A stretch of 64,000 nucleotides of DNA from Acetobacteraceae bacterium (lineage in GTDB: Bacteria > Pseudomonadota > Alphaproteobacteria > Acetobacterales > Acetobacteraceae): assembly GCA_027487675.1 (NCBI GenBank), contig JAIYDD010000189.1, positions 1 through 64,000 of the forward strand, written 5' to 3'. The notes beneath the pieces were generated by a model. It was not told the DNA's origin and ran no database searches. It worked only from the letters and a program-made list of their open reading frames with translations. A program made the position numbers and the translations under genes. Below are positions 51,601 to 58,674 of the stretch, in pieces. Position 1 is the first letter of the stretch. Each line of letters opens with the position of its first letter.

Positions 51601-51896
51601 AGCCTTGCAGCAAGGCCGAGGCCGTGCATCGCCCCGGCATGGCCGGGATCGGCGGCGAGCACGCGCAGCCAGAAGGGCTCCGCGGCGGCGTGGTTGCCGG
51701 CGGCCTGCAGCGCCGTGGCGCGCTGGATGTCGGCCGCGAGCGCCACCGGGTCCGGCGGCGGCGGCGGGGCAGGGGTGGCGGCACCCGGCCATGCCGGCTT
51801 CGCCGGCGCCTGCCGCGGCTGCGCCGGCGCGCCGGGCGCGGCCGATGCCGGGCCGGGCGGTGCTTTCGGCGGCGGGTTGCGCGGCGGCGCGGCCAT
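48633..51896 (-). CDS. Giant TPR-repeat glycosyltransferase (DXD sugar-binding type)
   Basis: 1087 aa. After a Pro/Ala-rich start (about 1-45) come roughly 18-20 TPR units up to about residue 700; several are near-identical, with repeating GLGLCARARGD, FRRA and ELGTELR elements. The C-terminal 270 residues are an OCH1/DXD-type glycosyltransferase: TIPRTIAQYWNTKDLPPDV, VPAQRADVFRTVLL and GGFYADADDRCLAPL with the DADD metal site. It probably glycosylates a surface polymer or protein, the TPRs holding the acceptor. GAGGAG lies just before the ATG at 51896. No partner glycan genes are adjacent. Confidence 0.9.
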   Translation of the reverse strand: MAAPPRNPPPKAPPGPASAAPGAPAQPRQAPAKPAWPGAATPAPPPPPDPVALAADIQRATALQAAGNHAAAEPFWLRVLAADPGHAGAMHGLGLAARLRGERAVALRWLKQAADTAPGQLPHQVELANELRADGRFAEAEAAYRRALRLEEENPTVLAGLGHCARARGEGAVALGWFRRAADAAPRQPALQVEFGTELRNVRRLPQAEAAFRRALMVDADYHPAIIGLALCARAAGDSGMAIARFRQAAEAAPWHLGTLIELGTELRGAGRNEEAEEAYRRVLATDPGNPGACIGLGLVARARGDSAAALAAFEAVCRAAPRHAGAQMQLGTELRMLGRLDEAEAAFGRALALEPANPAALAGLGHCARARGNSGGAAEWFRRAVAATPANPRLRFELGTELRLLGRVAEAEVEFRAGLEQDPRSAGCMIGLGLCARARSDRAAALDWFERAAATGDAAWLLQAAAAFRQVSAHARAAEVLAPLLRPGAEEARAWASIGLTERAASRPEASLQAFRRAVELAPNDPATLVELGIETRNAARPGEAARLFRQALEHRPRFAPALLQLALQARLAADGDEALRLLREAAEAHPHDQVVAMELAQLLGEAGDLEAALAVVDGWEAAHVSTAETRVRRIDLLRRAGLLPEALALARRHLAEAPEQFWVWSLRFRLELLLGNIAEAEACLDAARPVNDAEAGHVALCRALLAAEDWRLDEAAPACREAISIHPADNGARLQLAQLQMLRLETREARQLLKDAHRRDAAAALLRGASPHYSQGFYGPILDDFELDAAALAELRALRGTPQAAAVAPLLDIARRFPDSTAAAVTTLLALARAGLIATREPPPPRPDDATIPRTIAQYWNTKDLPPDVAALTRTWAEMNPGYVHTVHDDESALALIREEFGAPLADRFARIRVPAQRADVFRTVLLLSRGGFYADADDRCLAPLDGFARTGTGFVGFHEDLGSLGNNFLGCAPGHPLLRRAFDMASSAMLRRDPDGIWLATGPGMFSRAFVAELAAAPLPPAEWLAGVTILHRSVLRRHVAFHCGAAYKLKGEHWVQARTGRTRKPAAEAPRRARALRRPPPAG

Positions 51897-52039
51897 GGGC
51901 TCCTCTGCGGCAAGCGGCGTGCGGGCGCGTCCTGGCCTGTCCGGCAGGAAAGGGCGGCGCGCCGACGGAATCAAGGGGCGGTTGGCGCGGCGCCCGGGCG
52001 TCTCGCCCGTCGGTGGAGTGTCCTGTGCGCCGCGACCGG

Positions 52040-52540
52040 CTACCCGGCCGCGATCACCTCCAGCAGGCCGGGCACCGCCAGCGCGGCGAAGGTGCGGGCG
52101 GCCTGGATGTCGGCTTCCCCGTAGAAGCCGGCTTCGTGCAGCAGGTTGATGGTGCCCAGGCTGCGGCCGTTCCAGCGCACCGGCACGTTCAGCACGCTTT
52201 CGCAGCCCAGGCTGCGGATCAACTCGTGGTCGAAGAAGACATCGCTGATGTCGGCATAGGTCCGGCCGATGTAGCACTCGCCCTCGTCCAGCACGCGGCG
52301 GAACCAGTGGGTCGGGTTGATCGGCTTGCGGCCGCCGACCGGATAGGCCTCCGGCATGTTGGAGTAGTAGCGCTGGCTCTCGGCCGCGCCCGGATGGATC
52401 ACCAGGATGGTGAACAGCCTGTGCCCGATGGCGGCGGCCATCGCCCCGTCCAGCGCGGCGAACAGCGCCGCGGGCTGGCCCGGCAGCGCGGCGGCGGCGG
52501 CGACGGCGGCGATCTGCGGGGCGGGGTCGGGGCGGGTCAT
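52040..52540 (-). CDS. GAF-domain protein at end of Liv transporter operon
   Basis: 166 aa. One GAF domain covers most of the protein, with YYSNMPEAYPVGGRKPI, WFRRVLDEGECYIGRT and a closing LGTINLLHE. GAF domains bind small ligands or nucleotides. The stop-start overlap with livM (52537-52540) puts it in the transporter operon, so it may sense the transported solute. A stand-alone GAF with no output domain must act on a partner or be an enzyme-like binder. Function unknown. Confidence 0.82.
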   Translation of the reverse strand: MTRPDPAPQIAAVAAAAALPGQPAALFAALDGAMAAAIGHRLFTILVIHPGAAESQRYYSNMPEAYPVGGRKPINPTHWFRRVLDEGECYIGRTYADISDVFFDHELIRSLGCESVLNVPVRWNGRSLGTINLLHEAGFYGEADIQAARTFAALAVPGLLEVIAAG

Positions 52541-53451
52541 GGCGTGGCCTTCGGGGCGTGGAGCGTGCGGGTGCGTTCGGGGATCAGCCCCTGCGGCCGG
52601 AGCCGCAGCAGCAGGATGAGCGAGAGGGCGATGATCCCCTCCCGCAGCGCCGCCTTCTGCACCGGCGAGACGCCGGGCACCGCGGCGGCCAGGAAGCGCG
52701 TGCCTTCCAGCAGCACCAGCACCAGCACCGCGCCGAGCACCGCCCCGCGCATCGAGCCCACCCCGCCCGCGGTCAGCGCGAGCACGACGTAGATCGTCAG
52801 CAGCGGCGCGAAGCCGTCGGGCGCGATGTAGGCGTTGTAGTGGGCGTAGAGCGCGCCCGACAGGCCGACGATCGCCGCACCCAGGCAGAAGGCGCGCACC
52901 TTGAACCACAGCACGGGCTTGCCGGCCACCGCGGCCACGTCCTCGTCCTCCCGCACCGCGCGCAGCACGCGGCCGAAGGGGGAATGCGACAGCCGCGCGA
53001 GCAGCAGGAAGCCGATGGCGACCGCGGTCCAGACGATCGCCAGGAAGACCAGGTTGAATTCCTGCGGCGTGACCGCGCCGCGCCAGGGCCCGGGGATGCC
53101 GCTGATGCCGTCCGTGCCGTTGGTCAGCCAGATCTCGTTGCTGGCCACCAGGCGGATCACCTCGGCGAAGCCGAGCGTGACGATGGCGAGGTAGTCGCCG
53201 CGCAGCCGCGCCACGATCACCGCCATCGCCGCCCCCGCCGCCGCCGCCAGCGCGGCACCCGCCGCCCAGCCGAGCGGCATCGGCCACATCAGCTTCGTGG
53301 TCAGCAGCGCCGAGGCATAGGCGCCGACGGCGAAGAAGCCGACCAGCCCCAGGTTCACCATGCCGGCGAGGCCCCAGATGACGTTCAGCCCCAGCGCCAT
53401 CAGCGCGTAGAAGCCGGCGAAGACCAGCATCGCGACGAGATAGGCTTCCAT
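52537..53451 (-). CDS. ABC transporter permease LivM-like, system 2
   Basis: 304 aa. Hydrophobic segments begin at residue 5. WGLAGMVNLGLVGFFAVGAYASALL and RAVREDEDVAAVAGKPV (the ATPase-coupling loop) are LivM landmarks. It shares one base with the livH stop. Together with 53451-54323, 55736-56455 and 56448-57221 it forms a second full uptake system, only distantly similar to system 1. Confidence 0.93.
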   Translation of the reverse strand: MEAYLVAMLVFAGFYALMALGLNVIWGLAGMVNLGLVGFFAVGAYASALLTTKLMWPMPLGWAAGAALAAAAGAAMAVIVARLRGDYLAIVTLGFAEVIRLVASNEIWLTNGTDGISGIPGPWRGAVTPQEFNLVFLAIVWTAVAIGFLLLARLSHSPFGRVLRAVREDEDVAAVAGKPVLWFKVRAFCLGAAIVGLSGALYAHYNAYIAPDGFAPLLTIYVVLALTAGGVGSMRGAVLGAVLVLVLLEGTRFLAAAVPGVSPVQKAALREGIIALSLILLLRLRPQGLIPERTRTLHAPKATP

Positions 53452-54323
53452 CAGCCGCGCGCCCCGAGCAGCCCCTGCGGGCGCAGCATCAGCACCAGCA
53501 GGATCGCCAGGAAGGCGGTGACGGTGCGGTAGGCGGGTTCGAGCAGCACCGACGACATCTCCTCGCCGATGCCGACCACCATGGCACCCAGCGCGGCGCC
53601 GGGGATCGACCCCAGCCCGCCCACCACCGCGGCCGCGAAGACCGACAGCACGACGCGGAAGCCGGTCAGCGGATCGATCGAGGTGTCGAGCCCGATCAGC
53701 ATCCCCCCGAAGCCCGCGAGCCCGGCGCCGATGAAGACCGCGACGCGCGCGATGCGGTCGGGATCCACGCCCTTGATGTCGGCGAGGGTGGGGTTGTCGG
53801 CCACCGCGCGCATGGCGCGGCCGAGCCGCGTGAAGGCCAGCAGCAGGAACAGCGCGCCGGCGGTGGCCAGCGCATAGAGCGTGTTGGCCAGCTGCTGCGG
53901 GCCGATGCGGATGCCGTCGAAGCGCCAGTCGCGCAGCACCGGCAGGTCGTAGCCGCGCAGCTCGTTGCCGAAGAAGAAGCGCACGACATTCTCGAGCAGC
54001 AGGGTCAGCGCGACGGAGGCGATGGCGACCGTCAGCGGGCCGGCGGGGCGCAGCGGCTTCAGCGCGGCCTCCTCGGCCAGCAGCCCCGCCGCGCCGGCGA
54101 CGAGGAAGGCCGCCATCAGCGCGACGCCGGCCGGCAGGCCCCATTGCGCATTGGCGACCCAGCCGGCGAAGGCGCCGATGGTGGCGAAGCCGGCCACCGC
54201 GAAGTTCGGGTAGCGCAGCACGGCGAAGATGCAGTTGAAGCCGATGGCGGGCAGCATCAGCAGGCTGCCCGCCATCACGCCGTTCAGCAGGATCTGCACG
54301 ACGTCGCGCCAGTCTTGGATCAC
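53451..54323 (-). CDS. ABC transporter permease LivH-like, system 2
   Basis: 290 aa. The opening QILLNGVMAGSLLMLPAIGFNCIFAVL and the loop RAMRAVADNPTLADIKGVDPDRI identify LivH. It follows the LivK gene after 142 bp that hold two strong hairpins and is closely coupled to livM. Confidence 0.93.
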   Translation of the reverse strand: MIQDWRDVVQILLNGVMAGSLLMLPAIGFNCIFAVLRYPNFAVAGFATIGAFAGWVANAQWGLPAGVALMAAFLVAGAAGLLAEEAALKPLRPAGPLTVAIASVALTLLLENVVRFFFGNELRGYDLPVLRDWRFDGIRIGPQQLANTLYALATAGALFLLLAFTRLGRAMRAVADNPTLADIKGVDPDRIARVAVFIGAGLAGFGGMLIGLDTSIDPLTGFRVVLSVFAAAVVGGLGSIPGAALGAMVVGIGEEMSSVLLEPAYRTVTAFLAILLVLMLRPQGLLGARG

Positions 54324-54386
54324 TTTTTCTGTGCCCTCAGGCGCCGGGCGGCCGCTCCGCGGCCTTGGCTCGCCGCATAAGCGGCG

Positions 54387-54422
54387 GCGGCCGTTCGGCC
54401 GCTCGGCCCGCAGTGCGGGCCG
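54387..54422 (-). promoter_or_regulatory. Two GC hairpins between livK and livH (system 2)
   Basis: GCGGCCG-TT-CGGCCGC (54387-54402) and CGGCCCGC-AGT-GCGGGCCG (54404-54422) lie in the 142-bp gap after the binding-protein gene. Such intercistronic stems can stabilise the upstream message and reduce readthrough, so that the receptor is made in excess over the permeases. No T-run follows. Confidence 0.55.
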
Positions 54423-54465
54423 CCAGCCCCAGCCTGGCGGATGGCGCTGCGTCGGGCGAGCGGGC

Positions 54466-55686
54466 TCACGTCAGCTCCATCAGCTCGAAGCGCCCGCCGG
54501 CGGCGCGCTCGTAGCGGAACTTCGTGCCGCGGATGTCGCCGCGCTCGTCGAAATCCACGGGGCCGGAGGCGCCGTCGAAATTCACCGCGCGCCCGGCCGC
54601 GATGGCCCGCAGCCCGTCCGTCACGTTGTCCACCACCGCGCCGTCGCCGGCGGCGATGCGGCGGACGTTGTCGCGGATCGCGATGCCCGTCGCATCGCCC
54701 GCCTGCGCCGCGGCCAGGATCGCCAGCGTCGCATGGTCATGCGTCTGCGCGCTGTAGGGATCCACCTCGACATTGCCGAAGCGCGTCTGCAGGCGGCGGA
54801 AGGCGCCGGACTGCACGTCCGGGCTCGGCTGCCAGGTCATGACGCCGTTGGTCACCTCGTTCGGCAGCGTCTCGAAGCTGCGCTGCGTCAGGGCATAGGC
54901 CGGCGTGAAGCGCCGCCCGTCGAAGCCGGCGCGGAACAGCTCGCGCAGCAGGATCGTGACATCGGGCAGGTAGCCGTTGAGGAACACCGTGTCGGCGCGC
55001 GAGCGCATGATCTGGTCCACCTCCGTGCGGAAGGCGGTCTTGTCGCGCTCATAGACGATGTAGCCGGCGACAGCGCCGCCCGAGACGCCGCGCATCTTCT
55101 CGACCAGCACGTCCTGGCTCGATTGCGCGAAGGGCGATTGCGCGGCCAGGTGGAAGATGCGCCGCGCGCCCTGGCGGATCAGGAAGTCCGCCCCCGTCGC
55201 GATCTGCAGCCGGCTGTTGGGCTGGGTGCGGAAGATGTAGCCCTGGTGCGGCAGCAGCGTGATGGAATCCGCGCCCGAGACGGTGAACAGCGGCAGCCGG
55301 TTCTCCCAGCACAGCGGCGCGACGGCGGTGGTCACGCTGCTCGCCCAGGTGCCCATGATGGCGGAGACGCGGTCCACGTCGATCAGCTTGCGCGCGCCGC
55401 GCACGCCGGCGTCCGGGTTGGTCTGGTCGTCTTCCGCCACCACGCGGATCTGCCGGCCCCCCTGGCGCGTCGGTATGCCGCCGGCGGCGTTCGCCTCGTC
55501 CACCACCTGCTGGATGGCGCGCAGCATCGCCGGGCCATAGGGCCCGCCCGCGCCGGTCAGCGGCGGCAGCGCGCCGAACACCACCGGCGCGCCTTGCCCG
55601 AAAGCCTTGCCGCCGATGGCGAAGCTGCCCACGGCACCCGCGGCGCCGAGCAGGGCGCCGCGGCGCCCGATCATGGTCCTGGTCAT
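54466..55686 (-). CDS. Branched-chain-type ABC transporter substrate-binding protein, system 2
   Basis: 406 aa. A signal peptide (RRGALLGAAGAVGSFAIGG, cleavage near GKAFGQG) leads a Peripla_BP_6 protein opening VVFGALPPLTGAGGPYGPAML. A later KIRVVAEDD-like stretch (GRQIRVVAEDDQTNPDAGVRGA) is typical of receptors for amides, aromatic acids or other non-amino-acid ligands. It lies 49 bp after livF. The ligand is not assignable. Confidence 0.92.
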   Translation of the reverse strand: MTRTMIGRRGALLGAAGAVGSFAIGGKAFGQGAPVVFGALPPLTGAGGPYGPAMLRAIQQVVDEANAAGGIPTRQGGRQIRVVAEDDQTNPDAGVRGARKLIDVDRVSAIMGTWASSVTTAVAPLCWENRLPLFTVSGADSITLLPHQGYIFRTQPNSRLQIATGADFLIRQGARRIFHLAAQSPFAQSSQDVLVEKMRGVSGGAVAGYIVYERDKTAFRTEVDQIMRSRADTVFLNGYLPDVTILLRELFRAGFDGRRFTPAYALTQRSFETLPNEVTNGVMTWQPSPDVQSGAFRRLQTRFGNVEVDPYSAQTHDHATLAILAAAQAGDATGIAIRDNVRRIAAGDGAVVDNVTDGLRAIAAGRAVNFDGASGPVDFDERGDIRGTKFRYERAAGGRFELMELT

Positions 55687-55735
55687 CCGATGCTCTCCCC
55701 CGAGACCTTTCCGGTCCCCGAAACTCTATCCCCGC

Positions 55736-56455
55736 TCAGCCGCCGAGGAACAGCCGCCGCACCTCGGCATCCCCCGCCAGCTCCGCCGCGGCGCCGGTGC
55801 GGGCGACGCGGCCATCCACCAGCACGATGCCTTCCTCGGCGATGGAAAGCGCTTCCAGCGCGTTCTGCTCGACCATCAGGATCGCGGTGCCCTCGGCATG
55901 GATGGCGGCGATGCCGTCGAACAGCGCCTCGGCGGCCTTGGGCGACAGGCCGGCCGAGGGCTCGTCCAGCAGCAGCAGCCGCGGCTCCACCATCAGCGCC
56001 ATCGCCATGGCCAGGATCTGCCGCTGCCCGCCCGAGAGCGTGCGCGCCGCGCGCCGGCGCTTCTCCGCCAGCACCGGGAAGCGGGCCATCAGCGCCTCCA
56101 CCTTCGCCACCACGCGCGGGCGGGGTTCCAGGTAGCCGCCCATCTCCAGGTTCTCGCGCACGGTCAGGGAGGGGAAGATGTTCGCCTCCTGCGGCACGAA
56201 GGCTACGCCGCGCGCGGCAATGGCCCGCGGCGGCAGGCCGGTCAGCGGCGCACCCTCCAGCAGGATGCGGCCTGCCTTGGGCTTGAGGAGGCCGGCGATG
56301 GCCTTCAGCAGCGTGGACTTGCCCGCGCCGTTCGGCCCGACGATCGCGGCCATGCGGCCCGGCATCAGCGTCGCCGAGATGCCCTTCAGGATCTCGTCGG
56401 CCGCGCCATAGCCGCCGACCACGCCCTCCACCTGAAGCAGCGGGGCGTCAGGCAT
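55736..56455 (-). CDS. ABC transporter ATP-binding protein LivF-like, system 2
   Basis: 239 aa from ATG at 56455. Walker A GPNGAGKS, signature LSGGQRQIL and Walker B LLLLDEPSAGLSP are intact, and the C terminus ends at RRLFLGG, as in LivF. Its start overlaps the livG stop by 8 nt. A longer start at 56494 would add 13 residues without family support. Confidence 0.94.
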   Translation of the reverse strand: MPDAPLLQVEGVVGGYGAADEILKGISATLMPGRMAAIVGPNGAGKSTLLKAIAGLLKPKAGRILLEGAPLTGLPPRAIAARGVAFVPQEANIFPSLTVRENLEMGGYLEPRPRVVAKVEALMARFPVLAEKRRRAARTLSGGQRQILAMAMALMVEPRLLLLDEPSAGLSPKAAEALFDGIAAIHAEGTAILMVEQNALEALSIAEEGIVLVDGRVARTGAAAELAGDAEVRRLFLGG

Positions 56456-57221
56456 GCGCGCGCCGGCCCATATAGGCTTCCTGCACGCGCGCATCGCCGG
56501 CGATGGCGCGGAAATCGCCTTCCGCCAGGTGCCTGCCCTCCGCCATGACGATGACGGGATCGCAGAGCGACGCCACGAAATCCATGTGGTGCTCCACCAC
56601 CAGCACCGTCATGCCCTCGTCGCGCAGATGCGCGATGTGGCCGGCGATCTCGGCGGCCAGCGTCGGGTTCACGCCGGCCACCGGCTCGTCCAGCAGCAGC
56701 AGCCGCGGCTCGGCCATCAGCGCGCGGCCGATCTCCAGCAGCTTCTTCTGCCCGCCCGACAGCGCGGCGGCCTGGTTGTCCAGCACGCGCGCCAGGTTCA
56801 GCCGCGCGGCGACCGCGACGGCGCGTTCGCGCAGCGCGCCTTCCCGCCGGCGCGTCGCGGCGGGGGAGAAGATCGCGCCCAGCACCGCCTCGCCCGGCTG
56901 GTGCTGGCCGTAGAGCAGCAGGTTCTCCAGCACAGTCAGGCGCGGGATCCCGCGCGCGATCTGGAAGCTGCGCACCAGCCCCGCCGCGGTGATGCGGTCC
57001 GGCCGCGCGCCGGTGATGTCCTGGCCGTCCAGCAGGACCTTCCCGGCATCGGGGCGGATGACGCCGGAGATGCACTGGAAGGCGGTGGACTTGCCGGCGC
57101 CGTTGGGCCCGATCAGCGCGGTGACGGTGCCGCGCCGGACCACCAGGTCCAGCCCGTCCAGCGCCACGACGCCGCCGAAACGGCGGGTCAGGCCGCGCAG
57201 CTCGAGAATCGGGGCGGTCAT
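56448..57221 (-). CDS. ABC transporter ATP-binding protein LivG-like, system 2
   Basis: 257 aa. Walker A GPNGAGKST, the LivG-type insert around FSPAATRRREGALRERA, signature LSGGQKK and Walker B LLLLDEPVAGVNPT, ending EAYMGRR. It is the first gene of the operon livG-livF-livK-livH-livM-GAF. The promoter should lie in 57222-57420, a 199-bp gap full of hairpins. Confidence 0.94.
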   Translation of the reverse strand: MTAPILELRGLTRRFGGVVALDGLDLVVRRGTVTALIGPNGAGKSTAFQCISGVIRPDAGKVLLDGQDITGARPDRITAAGLVRSFQIARGIPRLTVLENLLLYGQHQPGEAVLGAIFSPAATRRREGALRERAVAVAARLNLARVLDNQAAALSGGQKKLLEIGRALMAEPRLLLLDEPVAGVNPTLAAEIAGHIAHLRDEGMTVLVVEHHMDFVASLCDPVIVMAEGRHLAEGDFRAIAGDARVQEAYMGRRAHA

Positions 57222-57306
57222 TGGGGAGAGAGGCTACGCGGGGGGGCGATGGGCAGGAAGCCCCGAGTGGCCCGGGAGGGATTCCACCCCTTCCGTACCC
57301 TCCCCG

Positions 57307-57408
57307 CCAAGGGCCGAAAGGCCCTTGGCACCCTGGTTTTTCGTTCCTGAGGCCGGTCCAGGGCGGCAGCCCTGGTGGTGGGGGTACGGGGGAGGCGACG
57401 CCTCCCCC
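57307..57408. repeat. Cluster of three perfect hairpins in intergenic spacer
   Basis: CCAAGGGCC-GAAA-GGCCCTTGG (57307-57328, followed by CACCCTGGTTTTT), CCAGGGC-GGCA-GCCCTGG (57358-57375) and GGGGGAGG-CGACG-CCTCCCCC (57388-57408). They lie between the M16 gene end and the livG start. The T-run follows only on the plus strand, where no gene ends, so they look more like a dispersed palindromic element than a dedicated terminator, though they may stop M16 transcripts. Confidence 0.65.
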
Positions 57409-57420
57409 GGGCCACCCGCG

Positions 57421-58674
57421 CTACACCCCTTCCGGCCGCCCGGCGATCGCCACCGACAAGGCATCCGCCGACAGCAGCCGCCGCGCCACCGCCGCCGTGC
57501 GGTCCGGCGTCAGCGCCGCCAGGCGCGCGGCGCGCTCGTTCAGCCATTCGCGCGGCCTGCCGTTGCGCCGCAGCGCCAGCAGCGTGCCCGCGATGCGCCG
57601 GCTGTCGGTGAATTGCAGCGGCAGGTTGCCGGTCAGGAAGGCCACCGCATCCGCCAGCTCCTCCGCCCTCGGCCCGCGCTCGGCCATGGCCGCCCATTCG
57701 GCGCGCGTCACCGCCAGGGTCTCCGCCACGCGCGCATTGTCGGTGGAGGAGGACCCGACCACCACCCCCTGCCCGAACAGCGTGTCGAGCCCGGCGCCGA
57801 TCCCATAGGTCAGCCCGCGCTGCACCCGCACCGCCTCCATCAGGCGCGAGGAGAAGCCGCCCCCGCCGAGCACCCGCAGCACCACCTGGAAGGCTTCCCA
57901 ATCCGGGTCGGTCACCGCCAGGCCCGGCTGGCCGAACAGGATGGCCGATTGCGGGCCCGGCATCTCCACCACCCGCTGTCCGAAGCGGGCGAAGCCGGGC
58001 AGGGCGGGGGGTGCGGGCGGCGCGCCGGCGGGCAGGCCCGCCAGCAGGGCCGGCAGCAGCGCTGCCAGCTCGGCCGCCGAGATCGCGCCGGACGCGGCCA
58101 CCAGCACGCCCTCGGCCCGCAGCTGGCGCGCCAGGGCGGCGGTGATCGCGGCCTCGGGCAGGGCGGTCAGCGTCTCCACCGTGCCGCCGGTCGGCCGCCC
58201 GGCCGGGTGGCCGGGGAAGGCGGCGGCCCAGAAGGCGCGGCCGGCCTGAACGCGCGGCGATTCCAGCGCGCCGCGGGCGCCCGCAAGGGCACGGGCGCGC
58301 ACCCGCGCGACGGCGGCGGGATCAAGTTGCGGTCGCGCCATCGCCAGGTTGGCCAGGCGGATCGCTTCCGGCAGGGCAGGGCGCAGGGCGCGCAGGCTGC
58401 CTTCGAAGCCGTCGCGCTGCGTGTCGAAGGAGATGCCGATCGCCTCGTCGCGCAGCGCATCCGCGAAGGCCACGCTGTCGAGGTCGCCCGCGCCTTCCGT
58501 CAGCAGCGCCGCGCCGAGCGAGAGCGCGCCCGCATGCTCCGCAGGATCGAGCGCCGCGCCGCCGCCCCAGGCCCATGCCAGCGAGACGACGGGCACCGAA
58601 TGGTCCTCGATCAGCCAGGCGCTGACGCCGCCGGCCGAGACTTCCTGGATATCCAGCCGGAAGGGGGCGGTCAC
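57421..58674 (-). CDS. M16-family peptidase, non-catalytic subunit
   Basis: 417 aa with two M16 domains. The inverted zinc motif HxxEH is absent (HAGALSLGAALLTEG takes its place), while the C-terminal domain keeps the RGLTYGIGA stretch needed for partner binding. Such proteins pair with an active M16 subunit, here encoded just upstream with a 4-nt overlap. The pair should form a periplasmic heterodimer that degrades small peptides. Confidence 0.88.
   Translation of the reverse strand: MTAPFRLDIQEVSAGGVSAWLIEDHSVPVVSLAWAWGGGAALDPAEHAGALSLGAALLTEGAGDLDSVAFADALRDEAIGISFDTQRDGFEGSLRALRPALPEAIRLANLAMARPQLDPAAVARVRARALAGARGALESPRVQAGRAFWAAAFPGHPAGRPTGGTVETLTALPEAAITAALARQLRAEGVLVAASGAISAAELAALLPALLAGLPAGAPPAPPALPGFARFGQRVVEMPGPQSAILFGQPGLAVTDPDWEAFQVVLRVLGGGGFSSRLMEAVRVQRGLTYGIGAGLDTLFGQGVVVGSSSTDNARVAETLAVTRAEWAAMAERGPRAEELADAVAFLTGNLPLQFTDSRRIAGTLLALRRNGRPREWLNERAARLAALTPDRTAAVARRLLSADALSVAIAGRPEGV

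Noticed and set aside
48471..52124. A 1217-codon plus-strand frame opposite the TPR glycosyltransferase
   Set aside because: Antisense shadow; its apparent repeats mirror the TPR repeats of the real gene on the other strand.
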